Assembly (NCBI RefSeq): GCF_003151135.1
Contig: NZ_QEQK01000004.1
Span: forward strand, 124,001-188,000
DNA: 64,000 nt
Reading direction: 5' to 3'
Source: Abyssibacter profundi
Lineage (GTDB): Bacteria; Pseudomonadota; Gammaproteobacteria; Nevskiales; OUC007
In this document: positions 34,698 through 42,402 of the stretch, in pieces
How the letters are laid out: each line of letters begins with the position of its first letter
How positions within the stretch are numbered: position 1 is the stretch's first letter
Notes under the pieces: generated by a model
Told to the model about the DNA's origin: nothing
The model's input: only the letters and a program-made list of their open reading frames with translations
The model's database searches: none
Position numbers and translations under genes: made by a program

Positions 34698-35786
34698 GTG
34701 AACGTTGTTCTCAAGCTCAGCAAGCTCTGCAATCTACGTTGCACCTACTGCTACGAGTATGAGCATCTGGCCAACCCGGCACGCATGCCGATCACCGGGT
34801 TGGCACATTTTTTTCGCTCCCTGGCCGAGTGGCTGGACACGCAAGAACAGCGTGTCCGGATTGAAGTCGCGCTGCATGGGGGCGAGCCACTGCTGTTGCC
34901 CGTCGACTATCTCACCCAGGTGATGACCAGCCAGGCGCCACTGCGGAATGCCGGACACCCGGTCCGCAATACGGTCCAGTCGAACCTGTACCGTATGCGA
35001 CGGGAGACACTCCGCTTTTTGGAAACGTTCGACGTCGGGCTCGGCGTCTCTATCGACGTGCATGGACAGGCGCGGGTGGATGCCAGTGGACGCTGCGCCG
35101 AAGCCGTGGTCGATCGTCATCTACGTGACCTGCTGGATAGCGGGCTGGCCGATCGTATCGATCTCGGCGGCATCAGCGTGCTGCATGCCGGCAATGTTGA
35201 TCAGGCGGTGGCGACGTACCAGTACTTTGCGGAACTGGGCCTGAATTACCGGATTTTGCCAATCTTCTCGATGCAGACGCCGGAGCCGCGGATGCGTTCG
35301 TTAATGCTTCCGCCTGCCCGCATTGTTGAGGCCTTTCGGGCGGTTTTACAGGCCAGGCTGGCGGATGGCGCAGGCGGCATTCGCATCGAACCGCTTGAGG
35401 AATACTTGCAGACAGCTGGGCTTCGTCAGCAGGGCGAGCGGCGGCCGCCTGTTAGCGACAAGCTGCCCTGGTCGCTCATCGTCGATACGCAAGGGGACGC
35501 CTACCTGCATGCCGATGCGTACAGCCCGGGTGCCCGGCTGGGAAATGTCTTCTCGGATGCCTTCTCCGACATCATGGGTTCCAGCGCCTATGCCCAGGCG
35601 CTGCGACAGCAGCATCAGCGGACCAGGCTATGCGAACCCTGCCCATGGGGGGCGCAGTGCACACGGTTGCCGATGGCACAGGCATTGTTCAGCGAACGGA
35701 CGCTGGGTGCCGACGGGCAGGGTCGATGCGCCGTGGCTCGACCCTTCCTGCAAACCCTGGACGATTGGCTTGGGCAGGCGGCCTGA
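34698..35786 (+). CDS. Radical SAM protein, likely peptide maturase (SPASM/twitch-type C-terminus)
   Basis: A 362-residue radical SAM enzyme. The 4Fe-4S cluster motif CNLRCTYC (Cys11, Cys15, Cys18) lies near the N-terminus, followed by YEYEHLAN, the GGEP motif (ALHGGEPLLLP) and the strand LGVSIDVHG, the pattern of peptide-modifying rSAM proteins such as XyeB, FxsB and GrrM. The C-terminus has a cysteine set Cys312, Cys315, Cys321 and Cys344 (CX2CX5CX22C), which suggests an auxiliary cluster of reduced SPASM type. Translation starts at GTG 34698 with no good ribosome site, so it is probably coupled to the small gene 12 nt upstream. Later ATGs would lose the cluster motif. The likely substrate is that upstream peptide. 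Confidence 0.88.
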   Translation: MNVVLKLSKLCNLRCTYCYEYEHLANPARMPITGLAHFFRSLAEWLDTQEQRVRIEVALHGGEPLLLPVDYLTQVMTSQAPLRNAGHPVRNTVQSNLYRMRRETLRFLETFDVGLGVSIDVHGQARVDASGRCAEAVVDRHLRDLLDSGLADRIDLGGISVLHAGNVDQAVATYQYFAELGLNYRILPIFSMQTPEPRMRSLMLPPARIVEAFRAVLQARLADGAGGIRIEPLEEYLQTAGLRQQGERRPPVSDKLPWSLIVDTQGDAYLHADAYSPGARLGNVFSDAFSDIMGSSAYAQALRQQHQRTRLCEPCPWGAQCTRLPMAQALFSERTLGADGQGRCAVARPFLQTLDDWLGQAA

Positions 35787-35826
35787 GACAGCGGCTGGAG
35801 TCGCGCCCTCAAGCACCCCGCCCACC

Positions 35827-38013
35827 CTATTGGCCCAGTAGCTGCTGAAATCGCGGTAACCCCCGAAGCGGGGACCAAACCGGGTGTAATCGCAAGAACT
35901 GGATGCTCGGACCAAAGGGTTGACGATAAAGCTGTTCAAGCAGAACCAGACAACGGCTTTGTTCGCCTGCCAGCGCCCAGGCCATGGCGACACGCGTGGC
36001 CACGTCGGAGTAACCGACCGGGTCGACGTCCACCGGCATCAGGTCCAGTGCCCGCTGGCCATGTTGCAGCGACGTCAGCTTGTCACCCAAACCGGCCGCA
36101 ACCAGGGCGAGATCCGCCTCGAAGCCAGGGTTGTTGGGTTGGGACTGTCTGGCGGTTTCGAGATGGTCCCGCGCTGTCTGCAAGTGGCGCCCCGCGCCAG
36201 GGTCATCGCGTAGAACAGCCATGAGTCCCTGCGCCAGCGCGCGCGGCGTGCGTCCCAGGCCGCCGCTTGCCGGCAGCCATGTTCGCGGATAGCGATTGAT
36301 CAGCGCGGCGGCCCGTTCCAGGTCCGACTCCCACGCCGCCGCGATGTATCTCATATAGGTGATGCTGTGGCCTGGGTCGACGTCTGCTGGAATATCGTTC
36401 AGCACACGGCGCAGGGGCGCGGTGTCGCCGCGAGATTCGACGATGAACATCGCATGATCGATGCGTTTAAAGGGGTCATCGGGGTCGAGTGCCGCCAGCC
36501 GTTGATAGAGGGGAGCCGCTTCCTCATACCGCCGCAGACCGCGCAACAAACCTGCGAAATCGGCGAGCAAGCTGAGGTTCTCAGGGTCGGATGTGACGGC
36601 CGATTGCATCATGCTCACGGCCGCTTCCCATTGACCGAGGCGGCGGTGAGCGCTGGCCATGTAGTGTTTGATGTCTGCCGCCCCCGGCTGTCGGAGTTCG
36701 GCCTGCTGATAGGCCGCAAGGGCGCCAATGTAGTCTCTGAAACCCGCCGCACGGTACAAGCCGAGCGCCAGGTGAGCCTCTGCAAGATTCGGGTCGGCAC
36801 CCAATGCGGCATCGAGTGCGTCACTGGCCTGCTGCAGCCGGCGGGGGTCTGTGTCGTAGCCGAACCAGTGCGTAAACGTATGCACGCGGGCCAGTGTCGC
36901 CTGTGCGAGTGCAAAATCCGGGTCTTCCGCCACCGCGCGGTCCAGCAGTGCCTGGCTGCGAAACAGGCTGGCCCGCCCGGTGCCATCCCGGCGCAATTCA
37001 TCGCGTGCCTGCAGATAGGCCTGATACGCCGATGCATCTGTCGTTGGAACCTGCGTCATGGCCTGCACTTCTGTCGGGCGCAAAGTGGCGCCAATCGACG
37101 CGGCGACGTGCTGGGCGATCTGACTCTGAATCTCGAAGACATCCGCCAGTTCGCCATCGAGCACATCCACCCATAAGTGGGTGTCTGTGGCGACCTCGAC
37201 CAACTGGGCGTTGACCCGCAGGCGCTGTCCGATGCGCTGGACGCTGCCTTCGAGCACGTGGTTCACGCCCAGGCGTCGCCCGATCTCGGGGACCGATGCC
37301 TGGCTGTCCCGGTACCGCTCGACCGATGTTCGCGAGATGACCCGAAGATCCTGGACCCGCGACAGGTGCGTCAACACGTTTTCGTGCACGGCATCGACGA
37401 GGTAGCGGGTGGCCTCGGGGTGTTCGCTGTAGTTCTCGAACGGAAGCACGGCGATCGTCGGCTGTTTCGGCTCAGTCCCCACGGTGGGTTGATCCGCCTC
37501 GATCAGGACTCGGGCACCCATCCAGCCCATCAGTACGACCATCAAACCACCCAACAACCAGCCAGCCGTCCGAGCGCCAGCCGACCTGTTGCGATGGCTT
37601 GTTCGAGGGGCGGTCGCGGCCGCCGTGGGGCTTGGCGCAGTGGCGGAGGCCGGGTCTGCCGCCGGGGGCAGCGGGTGGAAATCGCCCCCGAATCGATAAC
37701 CGTAGCCATGCGCGGTTTCAATCGCGGGGGCGGCGGCCGTGCCCAGCGCGCGCCTGAGCTTGGTGACCGCGCGGGCAATCACCGAGTCGGAGACGACACG
37801 TCCGTCCCAAAGATCATCGATCAAGGTTTGCTTGGAGACGGCCTCGCCCTGGCGGCGGATGAGCAGGCAGAGCAGGTCGAATGGCTTTGGCTCAATCGGG
37901 ATGAGCAGGCCGTCGCGGAATAGCTGGCGACTCCGCTCATCGACCTCCACATCGGCAAAACGGCCATGCAGTGGATTTGTCATGGCCGCTGCGGCGTCGT
38001 TCTGTTTGATCAT
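35827..38013 (-). CDS. CadC-like membrane regulator with winged helix, FlgO/TolB-like and TPR domains
   Basis: A 728-residue one-protein sensor-regulator. Residues about 18-110 are an OmpR-type winged helix (PFDLLCLLIRRQGEAVSKQTLIDDLWDGRVVSDSVIARAVTKLRRAL; GYGYRFGG), then a Pro/Ala/Thr-rich linker, one membrane helix (about 148-167), a periplasmic FlgO/TolB-like domain (PTIAVLPFENYSEHPEATRYLVDAVHENVLTHLSR, residues about 184-300) and TPR repeats from about 320 to the end. This is the ToxR/CadC architecture extended by TPRs, common in gammaproteobacteria; targets and signals are unknown. It converges on the radical SAM gene (40 nt between stops) and is divergent from the LuxR-type gene, which makes that a candidate target. 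Confidence 0.9.
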   Translation of the reverse strand: MIKQNDAAAAMTNPLHGRFADVEVDERSRQLFRDGLLIPIEPKPFDLLCLLIRRQGEAVSKQTLIDDLWDGRVVSDSVIARAVTKLRRALGTAAAPAIETAHGYGYRFGGDFHPLPPAADPASATAPSPTAAATAPRTSHRNRSAGARTAGWLLGGLMVVLMGWMGARVLIEADQPTVGTEPKQPTIAVLPFENYSEHPEATRYLVDAVHENVLTHLSRVQDLRVISRTSVERYRDSQASVPEIGRRLGVNHVLEGSVQRIGQRLRVNAQLVEVATDTHLWVDVLDGELADVFEIQSQIAQHVAASIGATLRPTEVQAMTQVPTTDASAYQAYLQARDELRRDGTGRASLFRSQALLDRAVAEDPDFALAQATLARVHTFTHWFGYDTDPRRLQQASDALDAALGADPNLAEAHLALGLYRAAGFRDYIGALAAYQQAELRQPGAADIKHYMASAHRRLGQWEAAVSMMQSAVTSDPENLSLLADFAGLLRGLRRYEEAAPLYQRLAALDPDDPFKRIDHAMFIVESRGDTAPLRRVLNDIPADVDPGHSITYMRYIAAAWESDLERAAALINRYPRTWLPASGGLGRTPRALAQGLMAVLRDDPGAGRHLQTARDHLETARQSQPNNPGFEADLALVAAGLGDKLTSLQHGQRALDLMPVDVDPVGYSDVATRVAMAWALAGEQSRCLVLLEQLYRQPFGPSIQFLRLHPVWSPLRGLPRFQQLLGQ

Positions 38014-38321
38014 TCCAGCCCCCGGGTGCCCGGATGGAGACTACCACCGAGCGGGACAATCCCATGATCGGGGACAGGAATAGCCGCTCATGGACCCGGC
38101 CACATCCGTTAGGTCGATTGGCCGAGTACGAACGCTGGCCCGACCAGGATTGCACGGAAAAAATTCTAAGTCATTGAAAGATAAAGAGAGATTGATTGGT
38201 CAGGAAATGGTCATGAATTGGTCTACGTCGCGTCAGGACTTCCTGCCTCGACGCCTCGATGCTGACCCAGCCGACGCAGGCCGCGCCGGCACGTCAACGT
38301 CAGCAATCGGGAGAGGGCAGG

Positions 38322-38987
38322 ATGGCAGATTCAATATCCGACCTGGTTCACCTGGACCAGAAGACATCAGAGGATTACTTCAGACGCAATGCCTGGCTGG
38401 TGGACGCACTCTGCGGAGATGATGCGGCCTTCATGCTACTGGACGAGTCCGCACTCGTCGGCTACGTCAGTGGGGGCGCGCGCTGTCTACTGGGCAGTCT
38501 CCCCGCGCTGCGGATTCATCAGGGGCGGCTTTCGTCTCAACGGGCACAGGACCGCGCGGTGCTGGATGAGCTGTGTCACAGGGTCCGCGGTATCGGCCAG
38601 GGTGGTCTTTGTGATCCCGATCATTTGTTCACCCTGGGCGCGGTAGGAACACACCGACGGCTTGTCGTACAGCTCACCTGGGCGGGGCGCACCCGACTGC
38701 AAAAACCCGGAACCCTGGTGGTGCTGCGGCTGTTCGAAGAGTCGCCGCAGATTCGCATTTCGCGTCGCATGCTCTGTAAGCACTACGGTCTGACCAGCAC
38801 GGAGGCCGCGCTGGCCGCTTCCTTGGCCGAGGGCAAACCGTTAAGCAAGTTCCGACTGCAGCAAGGAACAGCGATGAGTACGGTGCGGACACAGCTTCGT
38901 CATGTGTTTCGCAAGGTGGGGGTCAACAGCCAGGCCGCACTGATTCACACGCTACTGACGGGGCCGATGACGTGGCAGCGAATGTAG
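38322..38987 (+). CDS. LuxR-type transcriptional regulator
   Basis: A 221-residue protein with a C-terminal LuxR/GerE-like helix-turn-helix at about residues 155-215 (HYGLTSTEAALAASLAEGKPLSKF, STVRTQLRHVFRKVGVNSQAALIH). The N-terminal domain of about 150 residues has PAS-like character (FMLLDESALVGYVSGGARCLL) but no family was recognised and no phosphoacceptor Asp pattern of a response regulator is seen. The ATG at 38322 has a rich ribosome site (GGGAGAGGGCAGG). The last 16 nt overlap the start of the PKD-like protein, so both are probably made from one message. Confidence 0.8.
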   Translation: MADSISDLVHLDQKTSEDYFRRNAWLVDALCGDDAAFMLLDESALVGYVSGGARCLLGSLPALRIHQGRLSSQRAQDRAVLDELCHRVRGIGQGGLCDPDHLFTLGAVGTHRRLVVQLTWAGRTRLQKPGTLVVLRLFEESPQIRISRRMLCKHYGLTSTEAALAASLAEGKPLSKFRLQQGTAMSTVRTQLRHVFRKVGVNSQAALIHTLLTGPMTWQRM

Positions 38988-40063
38988 TCAGTCGGCACGT
39001 CCCGCTATTGTTGCTCTGCATAGCATGCTGCGGACTGGCCTATGGACCGGCGACCGAGCGCAGCACCCCGCCTCAGCCAGGACAAACGCGGTTGGTGATT
39101 GCTGTCTCCGGCGCGAGGGGCGAGGCAGGTCGTCCACCACCGGCAACACGCGCACCGGAGGTCCCGCAGCTGGCGCTGCCAGGCCATGGCGGCATCCATG
39201 TGCTGGCGGAGGAACCATGGCTGGACTTGGGCATCCAGACATGGTCGGCGGCGCCTGTTGCAGGACTGATAATTCAGACTGATGGTGAGGATCGCTATTG
39301 GGCATGGACGACACCGACCGTCGCTGAGCTTGGCGGCGGGTCGGGGCAGATTCGAGATTGGAGCTTGCGCTTGGAACTCGACCCGTCGGTCTCAGCCGTG
39401 CAGTGCCTGCAAATGGCGGTTCACGATGAGCTGGGGCGGGTGTCGCCGTACCGCAAGCTCTGTCTGGCGCGACGGAAACACGGTGGTCCGGTCGCCAACG
39501 CGGGTGCTGACCTCACCGTCTACGAAGGCGAGGCGGTTCAGCTTACCGGCGACTTGCGGTTGATCGGGCAGTCCTTACAGACGGTTCGGTGGCGGATGAA
39601 AGATGCCCCTAACAAGGTCCGCCTGCATAACCCGGCAAGCGTGTCGCCGTCGTTCACGGCGCCCCGGGTGGATGCCCCGACGACCTTGACGCTGGAAATG
39701 ATGGTTCAGGACATGGCGGGCGGGCGAGCAACGGACACGCTGCGTGTGACGGTGCTCGATACCCATCAATCGGCCAGGCCCGTGGTGGATGCCGGAATGG
39801 ATTTGACCGTGCAATCGGGTCGGCAAAGCGTCGCGCTGACGGGGCGCGTGACGGATCTGGATAGCGCGGTCTCCGTGTATTGGATGGTCGATGATCCCTC
39901 TGTGCAGTTGCAGGATCATCAACGGCTACGAACCCTGTTCGATGCCCCCCGTGTTGACGTGCCCACATTGCTGACGTTCATGCTGGTGGCGGCCGATGGC
40001 CATCATCAGCAGCGCGATACCGTGCTGGTGCGGGTCGAACCGCCTGCAGCGAGGCACCATTGA
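38972..40063 (+). CDS. Secreted protein with two PKD/Ig-like repeats
   Basis: A 363-residue protein that starts at GTG 38972 inside the LuxR-type gene. The N-terminus is a signal peptide (HVPLLLLCIACCGLAYG); the cysteines do not form a clean lipobox, so it is either secreted or a poorly conserved lipoprotein. Two tandem repeats of PKD/cadherin-like type can be aligned, at about residues 173-265 (PVANAGADLTVYEGEAVQLTG ... TATDTLRVTV-like end) and 272-357 (PVVDAGMDLTVQSGRQSVALTG ... QRDTVLVRV). The first 170 residues show no recognised domain. A surface-adhesive or binding function is typical of such folds but not demonstrated. It is followed by convergent genes. Confidence 0.7.
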   Translation: MAANVVSRHVPLLLLCIACCGLAYGPATERSTPPQPGQTRLVIAVSGARGEAGRPPPATRAPEVPQLALPGHGGIHVLAEEPWLDLGIQTWSAAPVAGLIIQTDGEDRYWAWTTPTVAELGGGSGQIRDWSLRLELDPSVSAVQCLQMAVHDELGRVSPYRKLCLARRKHGGPVANAGADLTVYEGEAVQLTGDLRLIGQSLQTVRWRMKDAPNKVRLHNPASVSPSFTAPRVDAPTTLTLEMMVQDMAGGRATDTLRVTVLDTHQSARPVVDAGMDLTVQSGRQSVALTGRVTDLDSAVSVYWMVDDPSVQLQDHQRLRTLFDAPRVDVPTLLTFMLVAADGHHQQRDTVLVRVEPPAARHH

Positions 40064-40100
40064 GCAAAGCCAGGCGGCGATGACCGGACAGCGGGTCGCG

Positions 40101-40616
40101 TCAGTTCAGAAAAAAGACCGTTCGATCGCCGCGTTCCACGCGGAGTGTTCCGCTGCGGAGCATGTCGTCGATGACGCCACGTAAATCGGCCGCGCGTTGG
40201 CACTCGATACCCCAGATGGCCGCCAAGGCGGAGGCGGTGAGACCCACCTCGCCGGCACGGGCCGCCAAGCGGAAGATATCGAGTACAAGCGCGCGCATGT
40301 CGGTGCGGCTGAGCTGAACAAAGCCTTGCGTCTTGCTGGCATCCTCCGTGGCCTCCTCCTCCGGCTCGGGAGGTGGTGCCAAGTGCTCGAAGCCTTGTGG
40401 CGTCAGGCGAAGAAAGGTCTGGTCGCCGTGCACGATGTCGAGTTCGCCGGCCGAATGAAGATCGGCCGTGGCACCGGCGAACGCGGCGTCGTCCAGCCCG
40501 GTCTTGCGCCAAGCATAGTGAACAACAACCGCGTCGGCGCCGTCGCGCACGGTATCGATATGCCGAGCGATAAGATCTCTGAGCAGGTCGGTCGTTTGAT
40601 CTGGCAGCTGCGTCAT
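40101..40616 (-). CDS. Hypothetical protein with two winged-helix-like modules
   Basis: A 171-residue protein I cannot place in a family. It has two helical modules, about residues 8-80 (ending in a hairpin TFLRLTPQGFEHLA) and 106-171 (ending RVERGDRTVFFLN), joined by an acidic Pro/Glu linker. The second module (LDIFRLAARAGEVGLTASALAAIWGIECQRAADLRGVIDDMLRSGTL) aligns well with module two of the neighbouring 292-residue protein, so these genes are paralogous in part. The start at 40616 overlaps the upstream stop as ATGA. Winged-helix folds usually bind DNA or proteins; no charged recognition helix stands out. Confidence 0.7.
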   Translation of the reverse strand: MTQLPDQTTDLLRDLIARHIDTVRDGADAVVVHYAWRKTGLDDAAFAGATADLHSAGELDIVHGDQTFLRLTPQGFEHLAPPPEPEEEATEDASKTQGFVQLSRTDMRALVLDIFRLAARAGEVGLTASALAAIWGIECQRAADLRGVIDDMLRSGTLRVERGDRTVFFLN

Positions 40617-41491
40617 GACTGTTGTACAGCTTGTCCGATCACCCATTGGATGGCCCGGCCACGCGCTGCACGCGCGAGTTTTTTCCCGCTATCCGTTAGA
40701 TGCAGGCTATGGGTGTCGCGGGCGAAATCCACATGCCCCAGTCGATAAAGCGACTCGACGGCAAGAAACGCACGGAAGTCAGGAATCTTCAACTGTCCCA
40801 GACGGTAGATGACTTCACCAAAACTCGTGGATCCGCGACCTTCTGTGTTTTCAACCGTATGGGCTGCAAGCAGACAAAGCGTCTTGCTGTCCACCCGGCT
40901 CGCGTTGAGGTCCTCTCTCCGAAGTGCCGGTGCCATGGCCAGTAGGTCGGCTGGAGGTGGTCGACCTGCCACATAGGCCTGTCCATCCCGGCTCAGGCTG
41001 ATGGTTCGCATGCGAAGTCCGGTGAATGACGCCAGACTGTCGCGCTGGAGCAGGTCGATGGCATCGCGCAATTCCCCGGCGCGCAAGCCGGAGATGGCCC
41101 AGCGCTCGGTGAGTTCCTTAAGCGAGATTCGGGTGGCGCCGCCGCGTGTGATGACGTCCAGGGCCACGGCGCGCAACGAGTATTCGGTGGGCGGCCCGCT
41201 GCGCAGATGTAGCTCGGTGGCGGCATCCTGCTCAATGGCCGCGCACTCCGGGTCGATGAGCAGCGAATAGCCTTCCGGGGTCAAGGTAACGCGCTGCTCA
41301 TCGGTTGCGATGAGTGCTGTGCTGCGTAGCTGCTCCAACGCTTGGTCCAGGGCTGATTCCGTGGAGGACAGCAGCGACCAGTGATAGGAAAGCAGCCTGC
41401 GGGTGACGCCAGCCCGGAGGTCGTGGCTATCCCGGTTGATGAGGTTCAGGACGCGATTGCAGTCGTGATCCGCGTGGAAGGAAAAATCCAT
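40613..41491 (-). CDS. Hypothetical protein with three winged-helix-like modules
   Basis: A 292-residue protein without a recognised family. Three modules of about 70 residues each end in a similar beta-hairpin: VTLTPEGYSLLI (near 70), ISLSRDGQAYVA (near 167) and LHLTDSGKKLAR (near 266), a pattern typical of wings in winged-helix domains. Module two (RAVALDVITRGGATRISLKELTERWAISGLRAGELRDAIDLLQRDSL) matches module two of the next gene, and module one also resembles that gene's first module. Upstream ATGs would overlap the end of gloA; the ATG at 41491 (MDFSFHADHD) is chosen. Acidic overall. The gene lies 70 nt after gloA on the same strand and is coupled to its shorter paralogue. Confidence 0.7.
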   Translation of the reverse strand: MDFSFHADHDCNRVLNLINRDSHDLRAGVTRRLLSYHWSLLSSTESALDQALEQLRSTALIATDEQRVTLTPEGYSLLIDPECAAIEQDAATELHLRSGPPTEYSLRAVALDVITRGGATRISLKELTERWAISGLRAGELRDAIDLLQRDSLASFTGLRMRTISLSRDGQAYVAGRPPPADLLAMAPALRREDLNASRVDSKTLCLLAAHTVENTEGRGSTSFGEVIYRLGQLKIPDFRAFLAVESLYRLGHVDFARDTHSLHLTDSGKKLARAARGRAIQWVIGQAVQQS

Positions 41492-41561
41492 GGTTTCGCG
41501 AGTCGGGTCGAATGCTAGACAGTAGGCGTCCGGGCGCCTGCTGTCCACGCGGGAACGATGG

Positions 41562-42002
41562 CTACCAGGTGCCGCTGTTTTCCATGGTTGCCCAGGGCGC
41601 TGTGGGGGCCAGCGCCTCACCGCGTTGCAACAGCTCCACTGAGATGCCATCCGGTGACCGGACAAACGCCATGTGTCCGTCGCGAGGCGGTCGATTGATC
41701 ACGACACCGGCCTGCTGCAGCCGTTCGCAGGTCGCGTAAATATCGTCAACGCGGAAGGCCAGGTGCCCGAAGTTCCGGCCTCCGGTGTAGGTTTCCGGGT
41801 CCCAGTTGTAGGTCAACTCGATGAGCGGGGATTGGTGCGTCTTCGCACGCTCGACGTCTCCGGGGGCGGCCAGATAGATCAGCGTGAAGCGCCCCTGTTC
41901 ACTCTCGTATCGGTGCACTTCTTTCAGGCCCAGCGCATCACAATAAAACGCGAGCGAAGCGTCGATGTCCGCGACGCGGACCATCGTGTGCAGGTATTCC
42001 AT
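41562..42002 (-). CDS. gloA: Lactoylglutathione lyase (glyoxalase I)
   Basis: GloA converts the methylglyoxal-glutathione hemithioacetal to S-lactoylglutathione in the cytoplasm. The 146-residue protein has the four metal ligands at or near the E. coli positions: His5 (LHTMVRV), Glu62 (PLIELTYNWD), His80 (NFGHLAFRVDDI) and Glu123 (GISVELLQ). ELTYNWD and GRNFGHLAF are family signatures. The last 20 residues are a short extension. It is the third gene of a same-strand run with the SLC13 permease and the ArsC-like gene (2-nt gap). The usual partner gloB was not seen in the window. Confidence 0.97.
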   Translation of the reverse strand: MEYLHTMVRVADIDASLAFYCDALGLKEVHRYESEQGRFTLIYLAAPGDVERAKTHQSPLIELTYNWDPETYTGGRNFGHLAFRVDDIYATCERLQQAGVVINRPPRDGHMAFVRSPDGISVELLQRGEALAPTAPWATMENSGTW

Positions 42003-42004
42003 GT

Positions 42005-42397
42005 TCAGTCCTGTTGGGGAGGTGAGTCGGGTTGCTCGGCGCCGGCAAACCAGGCCAGGCGGCTCTCGGCTTCGGCGCGCGGGTAGCCTGTTTGCACTTG
42101 CTGATCCCGTTGGAACACCGGCCGTTTGATCAGGCTGGGGTGTTCAGCCATCAACGCAATCAGGGCAGACACATCCGTGGGGTCTTGAACCTGTTGGCCC
42201 AGTTTGCGCCAGGTGGTGCCGCGGCGGTTCAGGACCTGGTCAATGCCCAGCATGTCGACCCAGCCACTGATTGTTGTGGGTTCGATGCCTTCGGCGCGGA
42301 AATCGTGGAAGCGATAATCAACGCCGCGCTCGGCCAAATCTTTTCGTGCGCGGCGAACGGTGTCGCAGTTCTTGATGCCGTATAGCGTGGGTTTCAT
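42005..42397 (-). CDS. ArsC/Spx-family thioredoxin-fold protein (YffB-like)
   Basis: A 130-residue protein of the ArsC/Spx family. The active-site-like Cys11 lies in YGIKNCDTVRRARKDL, followed by FHDFRAEGI and RRGTTWRKL, then SLIKRPVFQ, the pattern of E. coli YffB, a small glutathione-interacting protein, rather than a true arsenate reductase (no ars genes are nearby). It lies 5 nt after the SLC13 permease and 2 nt before gloA, which fits a glutathione-linked role. Confidence 0.9.
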   Translation of the reverse strand: MKPTLYGIKNCDTVRRARKDLAERGVDYRFHDFRAEGIEPTTISGWVDMLGIDQVLNRRGTTWRKLGQQVQDPTDVSALIALMAEHPSLIKRPVFQRDQQVQTGYPRAEAESRLAWFAGAEQPDSPPQQD

Positions 42398-42402
42398 CGT
42401 GC

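Noticed and set aside
42005-42397. Arsenate reductase
   Set aside because: The sequence is closer to YffB, and there are no arsenic-resistance genes around it.
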